Below, piece after piece: positions 22,632 through 30,442 of a stretch of 64,000 nucleotides of DNA. A program made the translations under genes and the position numbers. The DNA lies in IMG/VR virus record IMGVR_UViG_3300024999_000072, positions 18,602-82,601 of that record; one strand, given 5' to 3'. Origin of the DNA: a virus. The number at the start of each line of letters is the position of its first letter. The first letter of the stretch is position 1. The notes beneath the pieces were generated by a model. That model saw only the letters and a list, made by a program, of their open reading frames with translations. It ran no database searches and had not been told where the DNA came from.

Positions 22632-23672
22632 TTAAATCAAATCTACTGCTTTTTTTAATTCCTCAATATCTTTATGGGTGTAAACCTTGTCGGTGATATC
22701 ATTACTGGCGTGTCCCATAATTCTTTTAATACTCACCTTATTCGCGCCGGCATTATCCATTAGAGTGGCGAAGGTGTGCCTACAATCATGCGGACGATGA
22801 TCTGGCATTTCCAATTGCTCCATAATAATCTTCCATTTCTCTTCGTAGTAATTCCAATACTTCATTTGTTTGTTTTCGTGATTTACGATTAAAAACTCGT
22901 GCCCCTTATCCTTCCTCTCAGCTATATATGGGAGGATTTTTTTATTAATAGGTATGATTCGATTTTTCCCTGCTGCTGTTTTGAGGCCGCCTTTCATGGT
23001 CCTATTCTCAATGTCGATATCTGCTGTTTTTATCAAAAGTAATTCGCCAACACGTAGACCGGTATAAATCATAATCAAAGTGGTGTCTATAAAATCCATC
23101 CTATCAACGTTATTAGTTAATAACGCAATCTCATCTTGTGTAAATGGCCTCCGGGTGCTTTCTGATTCGTTCTCTCCTATCTCGACAAATTTCGAATAGT
23201 CCTTATCTACAATATCATTTTCAAGTGCGTACTTGAAAAGCTGATTAAATAAAACTTTGATCTTTTTTAAAGTCCCGTGACCTTTCTCGCATTGGTCAAT
23301 TACGCTTTGCATGTGTGGTTTTTTGATCTCGGTGAATTTCGTATCATATAGGTCTGTAGAGTGATTATAGGCGGCATTATATCCATTTATGGTTGATTTT
23401 GAGTTTGTTTTCTTGAATTTTTCCTCCGACCATTTTCCGTAAAGCTCAGAGAAGGTAATTGCTTGATCTATAGAATATGGATTTTTATGGTATTCAGCTA
23501 AAGCAAGAAGGGCTTCTTGGCGCGTTTTAAAGTATCCGATAGGCTTGTAAAGCTGTTTAAGCTTACCTTTATCTTCGTCAAGTTCCCACCCTGTAGTGAC
23601 CCTTGCGCGGAATGGTCGTCTTCGTTTTCCTGATAACTTACTAATATTTCCGAAGCCATTGGGGTTTCTCAC
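22632..23672 (-). CDS. int: Phage integrase (tyrosine recombinase)
   Basis: A 346-residue integrase. An N-terminal arm-binding region (to about residue 60) with a QEALLALAEYHKNP motif is followed by the SAM-like core-binding domain. Catalytic features are Arg in TGLRVGEL, His-x-x-Arg in HDCRHTFAT, His in IMGHAS and the nucleophilic Tyr in VYTHKD. It lies next to the repressor gene, the usual place. It is the likely prophage integrase, distinct from the Xer-like enzyme at 2311. Confidence 0.93.
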   Translation of the reverse strand: MRNPNGFGNISKLSGKRRRPFRARVTTGWELDEDKGKLKQLYKPIGYFKTRQEALLALAEYHKNPYSIDQAITFSELYGKWSEEKFKKTNSKSTINGYNAAYNHSTDLYDTKFTEIKKPHMQSVIDQCEKGHGTLKKIKVLFNQLFKYALENDIVDKDYSKFVEIGENESESTRRPFTQDEIALLTNNVDRMDFIDTTLIMIYTGLRVGELLLIKTADIDIENRTMKGGLKTAAGKNRIIPINKKILPYIAERKDKGHEFLIVNHENKQMKYWNYYEEKWKIIMEQLEMPDHRPHDCRHTFATLMDNAGANKVSIKRIMGHASNDITDKVYTHKDIEELKKAVDLI

Positions 23673-23678
23673 CGTCTA

Positions 23679-24023
23679 TCACCCTTCTGTCATTACCTCG
23701 AGTCTACCAATAATTTTTAATTGATCTTCGTCTGGCAACTTTCTAAATAATGAAACAGCATACTGCTCTCCTTCAGATAGCCCATTGATTGGGCTATCTC
23801 TTTTTTCGCCCCTATACATTTCATCAAGAGTAATTCCTAGTAAGTCGCAAATCTCCATTAGTACTGCAGCGTCAATGGAATTTGTCCCATTCTCCCACGA
23901 AGAAATTGTATTGTGCTTAATTCCTAACTCTGCAGCCAACTGTCGCTGCGTAAGACCTTTTAAATCACGATAATACTTAAGATTTCTGGCAATGTTCTCC
24001 TTGATTTCCTTGATATCATCCAC
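23679..24023 (-). CDS. CI-like repressor (XRE HTH)
   Basis: A 114-residue repressor. HTH is at residues 22-50 (LTQRQLAAELGIKHNTISSW, ENGTNSID), followed by a linker and a helical C-terminus (YAVSLFRKLPDEDQLKIIGRLEVM). This small repressor form lacks a peptidase domain, so RecA-driven self-cleavage is not expected. It ends 6 bases before the integrase start and faces the Cro-like gene across three operators. Confidence 0.85.
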   Translation of the reverse strand: MDDIKEIKENIARNLKYYRDLKGLTQRQLAAELGIKHNTISSWENGTNSIDAAVLMEICDLLGITLDEMYRGEKRDSPINGLSEGEQYAVSLFRKLPDEDQLKIIGRLEVMTEG

Positions 24024-24057
24024 CGCTATACCTCCTTTGCTCTGAATTTAATAACTC

Positions 24058-24087
24058 ATTATACTTCATAGCTTTACTTATATTCAA
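24058..24087 (-). promoter_or_regulatory. Promoter for the repressor gene
   Basis: Minus-strand TTGAAT (24082-24087), 18-bp spacer, TATAAT (24058-24063). Operator O1 lies just upstream. Confidence 0.55.
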
Positions 24088-24094
24088 TACAAAT

Positions 24095-24111
24095 ATTCAC
24101 GTAATATGAAT
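24095..24111. promoter_or_regulatory. Operator O1
   Basis: 17-bp imperfect palindrome ATTCACGTAATATGAAT. The centre lies 30 bases from that of O2. Confidence 0.6.
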
Positions 24112-24118
24112 ATGTATG

Positions 24119-24147
24119 TTGACAGTTCATAAATTATGAACTAGTAT
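24119..24147 (+). promoter_or_regulatory. Early promoter (Cro side)
   Basis: TTGACA (24119-24124), 17-bp spacer, TAGTAT (24142-24147). The spacer is exactly the O2 palindrome, so repressor binding would block it. Confidence 0.75.
24125..24141. promoter_or_regulatory. Operator O2
   Basis: Perfect 17-bp palindrome GTTCATAAATTATGAAC filling the spacer of the early promoter. Confidence 0.8.
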
Positions 24148-24155
24148 AGTAATAA

Positions 24156-24172
24156 ATTCATAATTCATGAAC
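24156..24172. promoter_or_regulatory. Operator O3
   Basis: 17-bp imperfect palindrome ATTCATAATTCATGAAC, 31 bases from O2 centre to centre, just before the Cro-like gene's ribosome site. Confidence 0.7.
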
Positions 24173-24190
24173 AAGGGAGGTTGATTAACT

Positions 24191-24409
24191 GTGGCAGATA
24201 GAACGATAGGCACTAGCATAAAGCAATACATGGCGAATAAGGGGATAAGCCAAGCTTTCATTTCGTCCAAAACAAAAATTCCTACAAATATCCTTAACCC
24301 TATCTTGAATGGAAAAAGAAATCTGCTTGCAGAAGAATACTTTATTATCTGCGAGGCTTTGGACGTACCCCTGCAAACATTCAAGGAATCAGAAAATCAA
24401 GCAAGTTAG
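24191..24409 (+). CDS. Cro-like HTH regulator
   Basis: A 72-residue HTH protein (GISQAFISSKTKIPTNILNP). GTG 24191 follows AGGGAGG by 10 bases. It is transcribed from the O2-controlled promoter. By position it is the antagonist of the 23679 repressor. It probably binds the same 17-bp sites. Confidence 0.8.
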   Translation: MADRTIGTSIKQYMANKGISQAFISSKTKIPTNILNPILNGKRNLLAEEYFIICEALDVPLQTFKESENQAS

Positions 24410-24419
24410 GTTGGTGTGT

Positions 24420-24626
24420 ATGATGGGGACAAAAAGTCTCTCAGTTCATGAAGCGGCCGAGATTATGGGGAAGTCAGATCAATTCGTAAGAATTGGACTG
24501 CAGAGAGAAATCCTACCATTCGGATCTGCAGTTAAGTTAAGCACCAGGTGGACTTACTACATTTCTCCAACTAGGTTTTATGAATACGTGGGCAGGGATG
24601 ATGTCCGTTGTGAAAAAGTTGGTTAA
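24420..24626 (+). CDS. Small HTH/excisionase-like DNA-binding protein
   Basis: A 68-residue protein with a MerR/Xis-type helix pair (LSVHEAAEIMGKSDQFVRI, GLQREILPFG) and a wing (RWTYYISPTRFYEYVG). Such proteins follow Cro in many Clostridia phages and may be excisionases. The ATG at 24420 has only a weak ribosome site. Confidence 0.65.
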   Translation: MMGTKSLSVHEAAEIMGKSDQFVRIGLQREILPFGSAVKLSTRWTYYISPTRFYEYVGRDDVRCEKVG

Positions 24627-24812
24627 CGAGACACCCAACACCCAGAAAATGGCGGCGAGCCTAAAGATGTGGTAGGAGGCTAAAAACCACACCCAAGACA
24701 ATGGGTCCATATTTCTAACCTCGGATTCAAGTCTTTGCGTTGACTACAGGACACAACTTACTCTTCGCCACTTCCCTTATTAAAAGTATCTCACAAAAGG
24801 AAGGTGCAATAA

Positions 24813-25292
24813 ATGTCAAGAATCGCAACTAAATGCGCAGGTAATGCGTTCCATATTGCTCGAATAAGCGCGATTACGAGCAATGAAATGTTTAGCAGTC
24901 GCGAAGGCGTAGCGGAGATCACCGGTATAGAGCGAACACGACTTGGCCGAATTGAGGCCGGAACCTTGACTCCATATCCAGAAGAAGTGTTGTTACTGGC
25001 TCACGTTTATAATGCTCCAGAGCTTTCGAATCATTATTGCTCCAAGGAGTGTCCTCTTGGAAAGCAAACAATACGTCCGGTTGAAACTGGTGATTTGGAC
25101 CGCTTGACCTTAAAAGCATTATCGGCTTTACAGGATATAGTTCCGATCAAAGATATGCTTATCAACGTTGCTGCTGACGGAGTGATAAGCGATGCAGAAA
25201 GACCAAAGTTCAAACAAATTTTAGATGCCTTATACATGATTGCGGATAATGCTGAATCATTAAGGTTGTGGGCTGAGAAGAATCTGAAATAG
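24813..25292 (+). CDS. Phage regulator with HTH and Cys-rich middle
   Basis: A 159-residue protein. Residues 25-62 are an XRE-like HTH (SSREGVAEITGIERTRLGRI). Then follow the PYPEEVLLLAHVYNAPEL and CSKECPLGK segments, a pattern seen in many Clostridia prophages, and an acidic helical C-terminus. It is probably a DNA-binding early regulator. The gap at 24627-24812 contains a small hairpin (ACCCA/TGGGT near 24692-24707) but no clear promoter. Confidence 0.7.
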   Translation: MSRIATKCAGNAFHIARISAITSNEMFSSREGVAEITGIERTRLGRIEAGTLTPYPEEVLLLAHVYNAPELSNHYCSKECPLGKQTIRPVETGDLDRLTLKALSALQDIVPIKDMLINVAADGVISDAERPKFKQILDALYMIADNAESLRLWAEKNLK

Positions 25293-25344
25293 ACGGGCGT
25301 CCGCACCGAAACTTAACTCGGTCACGAAAAAGGAGGGAATGTAA

Positions 25345-25539
25345 ATGGCAAGCCTTGCAGCTAATATACGTATTTGTGATTTGGATCAATTCAAGTCCTT
25401 GCTTCATCATTTCAGTAATCTAGTAAAGCACATCGAAAAAGGAGATTACAAAGATAGTTCCGGTAATGACTTGAAAAAATGTGATGCTTATTTGGAACTC
25501 GAATCATCACTCGCGAAAAAAGCTGCTCACGAAGTGTAA
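25345..25539 (+). CDS. Small hypothetical protein
   Basis: A 64-residue protein with a helical core (DLDQFKSLLHHFSNLVKHIE). AGGAGG lies upstream of ATG 25345. A leader motif shared with the gene at 26010 precedes it. No family recognised. Confidence 0.5.
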   Translation: MASLAANIRICDLDQFKSLLHHFSNLVKHIEKGDYKDSSGNDLKKCDAYLELESSLAKKAAHEV

Positions 25540-25562
25540 GTTCGCAAGCAGCCAAGGAGTTT

Positions 25563-25886
25563 CTAGAATTCAATTTTCCGTTCGAAGTATTTAATTTCCG
25601 CTGTCTTTTGCATATCTTCCCATTTGTCGAAACTAGTAGTCCTTAAAATGTGTTCGTCGAATTCATCATCCGGAATAGCTGCGAAGTCCTCTACGGAATT
25701 CACCTTAAATCCTCCGGATTCCAGAAGCTCTTTGAATGATTTGAATTCAGTGTACTCACTCATGAAATCTGGATTAAACAATTCTTCAAACGAAACCTCC
25801 CTTTCTTCGGATAGTTCTTTGGCTGCTGATTCCATTCGCCTTAGTTCCTTTTCGAGTTTATCAAAGCCCTCGAATTTCATCCCCAT
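25563..25886 (-). CDS. Small helical phage protein (minus-strand insert)
   Basis: A 107-residue acidic helical protein (FDKLEKELRRMESAAKELSE) with Phe-rich C-terminal segments. ATG 25886 has GGGAGGTGAG upstream. It is transcribed against the early genes and sits beside the repeated junction element at 25909-25932. No family with a known function. Confidence 0.55.
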   Translation of the reverse strand: MGMKFEGFDKLEKELRRMESAAKELSEEREVSFEELFNPDFMSEYTEFKSFKELLESGGFKVNSVEDFAAIPDDEFDEHILRTTSFDKWEDMQKTAEIKYFERKIEF

Positions 25887-25908
25887 ATTCTCACCTCCCT
25901 TTATTAAT

Positions 25909-25932
25909 TTACCATTTCGATAAAAGGAAAAG
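25909..25932. repeat. Junction element copy 1
   Basis: TTACCATTTCGA, 4 bases, AGGAAAAG. Copies lie at 26427-26452 and 27645-27672, each just upstream of a minus-strand gene start. Confidence 0.5.
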
Positions 25933-26009
25933 AATTCCTGTAAATAATGGAAGTGAGCCAAGAACATTCGTATCGAAACTTGGCTCGGGCACGAAATCAA
26001 GAAAGCGAG

Positions 26010-26201
26010 GTGAACAAACTGGAAAAGCAAACAGAAAAGGCCACTCCAAACGGCAATTCGGAGCAGCCAAAAAGATTATGGTGTGCATGCGGATCGGAAT
26101 TAATTAAAACTTGTCCTGAGTGCAATGGCCGTTTTTCAAGAGAGGCAAATTACTGCGGCCGTTGTGGAGCTAAGCTGATAGACGCTATTCAACGTTCTTA
26201 A
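26010..26201 (+). CDS. Zinc-ribbon protein
   Basis: About 63 residues, with an N-terminal charged tail and a zinc ribbon (CACGSELIKTCPECNG, YCGRCGAKL). The GTG at 26010 overlaps the ribosome site (GCGAGGTGA), so CTG 26019, 8 bases downstream of it, may be the true start. It is convergent with the next gene and overlaps it by 17 bases. Confidence 0.6.
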   Translation: MNKLEKQTEKATPNGNSEQPKRLWCACGSELIKTCPECNGRFSREANYCGRCGAKLIDAIQRS

Positions 26202-26388
26202 TCTTCGTCCCACAACTCGGGCAATGTATTTCAGTTTTATTCGGAAAATCCTTAGTGCATTTCGGACATTTAACTATCATCGGTTCCCCACAACGTGTGC
26301 AGAAATCTTCGGGACCAGGAATTAATTTATAAGTAGTTTTGTAATTACACTTTGGGTTACTGCAGAATTCAGCAAATCCAACAATCAT
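26185..26388 (-). CDS. Zinc-ribbon protein (minus-strand insert)
   Basis: A 67-residue protein with three CxxC knuckles (CSNPKC, CTRCGEP, CPKCTKDF, CPSCGTK). ATG 26388 has AAAGGAGG upstream. It is probably a zinc-binding nucleic-acid or protein-interaction module. It lies next to junction element copy 2. Confidence 0.65.
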   Translation of the reverse strand: MIVGFAEFCSNPKCNYKTTYKLIPGPEDFCTRCGEPMIVKCPKCTKDFPNKTEIHCPSCGTKIKNVE

Positions 26389-26426
26389 ATCACCTACCTC
26401 CTTTCTTTGGCTGATAACCTTAGCAA

Positions 26427-26452
26427 TTACCAATTCAACGGATGGGAGGAAG
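26427..26452. repeat. Junction element copy 2
   Basis: TTACCAATTCAA, 8 bases, AGGAAG. It diverges slightly from copies 1 and 3. TTCCTGCAA after it matches TTCCTGTAA after copy 1. Confidence 0.45.
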
Positions 26453-26474
26453 TTCCTGCAAGGAGAGGATTTCT

Positions 26475-27128
26475 ATGACCAACCCAACATTAGTTAAATC
26501 GGAAACCTTCGGAACTATTCAATGCGACTTTTGGCAAGATGGAAATCAAAACATCTTAATGACAAGAGAGCAGATCGGGAGGGCATTGGAATATAAAGAC
26601 CCACAAAAAGCTATTGATAATTTGCACTCAAAGCATCGCGAGAGATTGGACAAACTTTCAGTTACCCTCAAACTGAGGGGTACTGACGGGAAGGAATACG
26701 ACACCTGCGTTTATTTCGCAAAAGGAGTTTACGAGATTTGTCGATGGAGTCGCCAACCAAAGGCTGATAGTTTTATGGATTGGGTATGGGATGTAGTTGA
26801 AGTGCTCCGCAAATCTCCTAACATCGAAGGATTTCAAATCTTCCGAACTCTCGACAAAGACCACCAACGCGAAACTATGGATCGCCTAAAATCCAACCTA
26901 GCACAACCCGTTCAGGTGGATTTCATTAAAGCCAACACAATCGCCAACAAGGCTGTATCTTCCCTGCACGGCTATCCCAAGATGGTCAAAAAAAGCGAAA
27001 TGACACCGGATATGCTCGTGCAACGTCAGGAAATCCTCGAAGAGATCGTAAGTCTAATGGCAGTCAAGGAAAAGTTTAATCTGGATCTGCAGGTTAGTAA
27101 AACGGTTTATGGCAAGTACTTGAATTAG
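26475..27128 (+). CDS. BRO-N antirepressor-like protein
   Basis: A 217-residue protein. Residues 1-105 match the BRO-N/Bro domain (ILMTREQIGRALEYKDPQKA, VYFAKGVYEICRWSRQPKAD, FMDWVWDVVEVLR). The C-terminal half is helical (EILEEIVSLMAVKEKFN). Family members bind DNA and often counteract phage repressors. ATG 26475 is preferred because AAGGAGAGG lies upstream. Confidence 0.85.
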   Translation: MTNPTLVKSETFGTIQCDFWQDGNQNILMTREQIGRALEYKDPQKAIDNLHSKHRERLDKLSVTLKLRGTDGKEYDTCVYFAKGVYEICRWSRQPKADSFMDWVWDVVEVLRKSPNIEGFQIFRTLDKDHQRETMDRLKSNLAQPVQVDFIKANTIANKAVSSLHGYPKMVKKSEMTPDMLVQRQEILEEIVSLMAVKEKFNLDLQVSKTVYGKYLN

Positions 27129-27168
27129 CATTGTGAAAACATTGGTCATTGGAGGGAGGTGAAAAGGG

Positions 27169-27459
27169 ATGAACTATAAAGTTGTCATTGAAGAGCAAAT
27201 CGTTGAATTACAAGACAGACAAAAACAGCCAACAACACCGGATCAATCTTGTCTGATAGCCAGAACGATCATTGAGTTAGTAGAAATGGCAAAATGTCTT
27301 CCGGAAGAAAAAGAAATAGCCGAACCGAAAGTGCAAGTTTCAGAACGGCAAATAGTAGTCAACTTATTAGCCAATGTATCGAGCGATGTATCAGCGGAAG
27401 ATATTGCTAAGGAAATCGTTAAGGGTCTTGAGTTCGCTTCAGCTTCTCATAATCTCTAA
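27169..27459 (+). CDS. Hypothetical early protein
   Basis: A 96-residue helical protein (EEQIVELQDRQKQ) with an acidic centre. GGGAGGTGAAAA precedes ATG 27169. The leader motif TGTGAAAACATTGGT upstream is shared with the 27722 gene. No family recognised. Confidence 0.55.
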   Translation: MNYKVVIEEQIVELQDRQKQPTTPDQSCLIARTIIELVEMAKCLPEEKEIAEPKVQVSERQIVVNLLANVSSDVSAEDIAKEIVKGLEFASASHNL

Positions 27460-27598
27460 GGATTGAGGCACAGACTTGCGCGGCAGTCTTGGCGGTTCTT
27501 GCATTCAGTGCAACAAAAGCGTTATTGTCTGGATTCGGGTTTTTCTCATTATATCTTTCTAGAAAATCATTGAGTAATTTATCGAAGTCAATTTCCAA
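27419..27598 (-). CDS. Small hypothetical protein (minus-strand insert)
   Basis: A 59-residue helical protein (FDKLLNDFLERYNEKNP). TTG 27598 is chosen because GAGGTG lies 9 bases upstream; an ATG at 27628 has no ribosome site. It overlaps the end of the 27169 gene by 41 bases on the opposite strand. Junction element copy 3 lies just upstream. Confidence 0.5.
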   Translation of the reverse strand: MEIDFDKLLNDFLERYNEKNPNPDNNAFVALNARTAKTAAQVCASILRDYEKLKRTQDP

Positions 27599-27644
27599 AT
27601 TATTAATCACCTCGTTTCGTATCGACATGGATAGTCCGAACAGC

Positions 27645-27672
27645 TTACCATTTCGACACTAGAGAGGAAAAG
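27645..27672. repeat. Junction element copy 3
   Basis: TTACCATTTCGA, 8 bases, AGGAAAAG; identical arms to copy 1. Confidence 0.5.
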
Positions 27673-27721
27673 CATGTATCAAGATGGAGTAATGCTGTGA
27701 AAACATTGGTGATGGAGGGAT

Positions 27722-28057
27722 GTGAACAAAACGGAAGCAAAAACCATCCAGCAGGATATAGAGAATGGAACGCTACCCATTGAGGCTGTCTGTGAAATGC
27801 TGGCAAATTCACTAGATGCTAATGCCTTATTTATATCACTGTTTCAACGCGAACAAGACACAGTTCTTAGTAATGGGGCAATGATCTTAGATGAATTTAT
27901 AGCCACAAGTAAAGGCATGTTGACTGGTAGCCTATTAATGGAACGACTTCTGAATAAATATGTAAGCCGCGAACAGGAACGGGCAGATACCCTTGCATTG
28001 GCCCTAGATGTATTAAAAGGGGCAAAAAATACCGAGAAATCACTCAGCAGTTTATAA
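27722..28057 (+). CDS. Hypothetical early protein
   Basis: A 111-residue helical protein (QQDIENGTLPIEAVCEMLAN). It starts with GTG at 27722, 3 bases after GGAGG. No family recognised. It shares a leader motif with 27169. Confidence 0.5.
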   Translation: MNKTEAKTIQQDIENGTLPIEAVCEMLANSLDANALFISLFQREQDTVLSNGAMILDEFIATSKGMLTGSLLMERLLNKYVSREQERADTLALALDVLKGAKNTEKSLSSL

Positions 28058-28061
28058 GGAG

Positions 28062-28481
28062 GTGAAAACCACGAAAGAGCAGATCACCAACAAAGACCAG
28101 GCGTTTGAAACACTATTAGAGATCAACAGATCACCACGAATTGGATGGATCACCAAAGGCAGCCGCGCAAAATCAAATGAGAACATCGAGATATCTCGAG
28201 AGCTCGCGAAGGAGCTGGCTAATAAAACCGTCTACTTTTACCAAACGCTTGAGTTGCTCCCGTGCGATCCGTTTTGCAACTGCAGCGAAATAGAGGCCCT
28301 GCTACTAAAAACGGTCCAAGAACTGCCTAATGGTGACACGGTAGATGAGCTTGAGCAAATCATGTTTAGATTTTGCCCTTCATGCGGGAAAAAGTTCGAA
28401 CGAAAGCGAGGTGAAGGAAAGCATGGCAAAAGCATCCCTAACAGCGTGGATCAAGGGCCTAACGCTAACCCCGACATTTGA
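28062..28481 (+). CDS. Cys-rich early protein
   Basis: A 139-residue protein with CDPFCNC and CPSCGKKF, probably a zinc site, and a helical N-terminus. The only standard start, GTG 28062, overlaps AAGGAGG. ACG 28071 lies 8 bases after the site and may be the real start. It overlaps the next gene. No known function. Confidence 0.55.
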   Translation: MKTTKEQITNKDQAFETLLEINRSPRIGWITKGSRAKSNENIEISRELAKELANKTVYFYQTLELLPCDPFCNCSEIEALLLKTVQELPNGDTVDELEQIMFRFCPSCGKKFERKRGEGKHGKSIPNSVDQGPNANPDI

Positions 28482-28698
28482 AAACCTACCAGACCCTAAA
28501 CCAACAACTCCCGGCGGATATCTAAAAACCTTGACCATGCCAAAATGTAAGTCCTGCAATTGGATTCTGCACTCTGGACACAAAAGCTTCTGCAATCATC
28601 CTAGATCGCCAGAGGCCACGAAGAGGAATAACGCGACCCGTATTCCTTCAATTAATACGAAGTTATCGCCAGAGTGGTGCCCGTTGAGGATTGTGTAG
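28423..28698 (+). CDS. Small Cys/His protein
   Basis: A 91-residue protein starting MAKASLTAWIKG with GAGGTGAAGG upstream. CKSCNWILHSGHKSFCNHP and a later SPEWCPL give a Cys/His set resembling a zinc finger. The family is unknown. Confidence 0.55.
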   Translation: MAKASLTAWIKGLTLTPTFENLPDPKPTTPGGYLKTLTMPKCKSCNWILHSGHKSFCNHPRSPEATKRNNATRIPSINTKLSPEWCPLRIV

Positions 28699-28714
28699 GG
28701 GAAAGGAGGAAGCA

Positions 28715-29233
28715 ATGGAGTTATGCCCCAAATGTGGTTGCCTATCGTACTTCGACTCATACTTTCGAAAAATGATGTGCAATACTTGCCAACATACATG
28801 GAAGGAGGAAGGGAAAGTGGAGAACTTCCAAATAGAAGTAAAGGTAACGGATCTCGAAACATTTAAGCGAATCGTAGCGGAGAACGAAATATTAAAACTG
28901 CAGCTCGAGAAACTCAAGGCAGCAAGCAAGGAAGCTGCTGAAATCCTTAGAGATATGGTTGACGTAGCGAATGCAACAGGGAGCGCTTATTTGTATCGAA
29001 GAGATACCGAAAACGTTTTAAGGGTTATAAAAGCGTTGGCAGTTGGAGATAACGAACCCCACCCCGACGGCCCACCATCCTCGCCAGACGGTTCTGGAAT
29101 TAGCCAAGGGATCAAGAACATACTCCATGACATGCGCAATATGCCAGATGGCTCAACTTACTCAATTGCGCTGGTGCGTGAAATGCTCCATAGCCTCTTG
29201 GATGAGGAAGGGAGCGAAGACGATGCTCCGTAA
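28715..29233 (+). CDS. Zinc-ribbon/coiled-coil protein
   Basis: A 172-residue protein. Residues 1-30 form a zinc ribbon (CPKCGCLSYFDS, CNTCQHTW). Residues 55-80 form a coiled coil (EILKLQLEKLKAASKEAAE). A helical middle follows. The ATG at 28715 has AAGGAGGAAGC upstream. It overlaps the next gene by 11 bases. It may be a small DNA-binding adaptor. Confidence 0.55.
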   Translation: MELCPKCGCLSYFDSYFRKMMCNTCQHTWKEEGKVENFQIEVKVTDLETFKRIVAENEILKLQLEKLKAASKEAAEILRDMVDVANATGSAYLYRRDTENVLRVIKALAVGDNEPHPDGPPSSPDGSGISQGIKNILHDMRNMPDGSTYSIALVREMLHSLLDEEGSEDDAP

Positions 29234-29411
29234 GATCCTAGAATCATTCGTCGGTCCATTATCAAGCTCTGAATTCGCCACAGTCATGGACCTAGTCAGA
29301 ACAGATGTGAAAGTTAACCGCGTCGCCTTTAAACGGAGGACAAGCACTAAGGAAGCGGTTGACATTGCGTTAGGTTGTTTCATGGCACTCCAGAGGGGAC
29401 GGGTAGCTTAA
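29223..29411 (+). CDS. Small basic protein
   Basis: A 62-residue protein (starting MLRKILESFVG) with a Lys/Arg-rich centre (VNRVAFKRRTSTKEAV). It is coupled to the previous gene by overlap. No family recognised. Confidence 0.5.
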   Translation: MLRKILESFVGPLSSSEFATVMDLVRTDVKVNRVAFKRRTSTKEAVDIALGCFMALQRGRVA

Positions 29412-29437
29412 GTATTCGAGAGGAGGTGAAAGAAATA

Positions 29438-29650
29438 ATGAAAACCCTTAATGATGCACTTGAATTAAGCGAGAAGGATGAGCTCATGAACGAGTTGAAG
29501 GAACATGTCGCGCTCCGGGACAACATGGGCGGATCTCTCTATTGGAACACCATGAACGATGAGTGTTGTGCCATAGCAACACGGTGCGCAAGACTAGGTT
29601 GCGACAGGGCGGAAATAGCTAAAACTCTCGGTCGGGGTAATTTTATGTAG
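29438..29650 (+). CDS. Small hypothetical protein
   Basis: A 70-residue helical protein (LSEKDELMNELKEHVALRD) with a Cys pair in its centre. GGAGGTGAAAG lies upstream of ATG 29438. Confidence 0.5.
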   Translation: MKTLNDALELSEKDELMNELKEHVALRDNMGGSLYWNTMNDECCAIATRCARLGCDRAEIAKTLGRGNFM

Positions 29651-29665
29651 AAGGAAGGTAAGCGG

Positions 29666-30418
29666 ATGGATATCAAGGAGCCCAATTTATCCATAGTTGT
29701 TTTAACACCTGACCAAAAGGTTGTAGCCATGAAAGCCGCCAAAGATTTAATGCATGGTGCTAGTTACATCCGTGAAATGGTTGAAGGTGATACCTTAACG
29801 GCCGAGATGCGAGACAGTATGTGCAACCTCATGGATCATTACACGAAGGAAATTTGCGAACCACTAGGTTATGCTTCGGCAGCCGCGCAGAGAATTGAAG
29901 AGAAACACGCTGACATTCGCAGGCTTAACGGTCGCATCCACGAACTTGAACGTCAGTTAGGTGAAGCTGCCCCAATTGACACCGTTCCCAATCTGCTCCG
30001 TAATCTTAAAGATGTCGTGGATGAGTGGTGGAAAGGACAGGGATTCGGCTGGATTTTTGAACTTCAATACAGTCCATACGGTTCAGTTAATCTAAAGTTT
30101 AGCTTTTCGTTCGACCATGTTTTCTCAATGTCAAATACGCCGGTGAGTGACAAGAAGACTAAAACGGATAAACGAAACAACTTGGAAAAACAGGGTTATA
30201 TCTTTCTCGTTGATGAGAGTGAACACCGTTTGATGGACTGTGATACTAATCGAATCTTGTCTCAATGTCTATTAACCAAGCGTTTCCCATCGATCACGAT
30301 TCGTTACTGGGAGAATCGACACGTTCACAAGAGCGACAAGTTTGCTCTCTGGGGAATCCACGCAGTTATTCAAGATATTAAGGACCTAGCGGTGCCAAGC
30401 GATATATTGCCGGGCTAA
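29666..30418 (+). CDS. Unknown early phage protein
   Basis: A 250-residue protein. The N-terminal half is helical with a coiled-coil stretch (RRLNGRIHELERQLGE). The C-terminal half is alpha/beta and Phe/Tyr-rich (WIFELQYSPYGSVNLKFSF). No recognised family. GAAGGTAAGCGG precedes ATG 29666. Confidence 0.55.
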   Translation: MDIKEPNLSIVVLTPDQKVVAMKAAKDLMHGASYIREMVEGDTLTAEMRDSMCNLMDHYTKEICEPLGYASAAAQRIEEKHADIRRLNGRIHELERQLGEAAPIDTVPNLLRNLKDVVDEWWKGQGFGWIFELQYSPYGSVNLKFSFSFDHVFSMSNTPVSDKKTKTDKRNNLEKQGYIFLVDESEHRLMDCDTNRILSQCLLTKRFPSITIRYWENRHVHKSDKFALWGIHAVIQDIKDLAVPSDILPG

Positions 30419-30442
30419 CCAAGGCGGAAGGAGGCGCACCCA

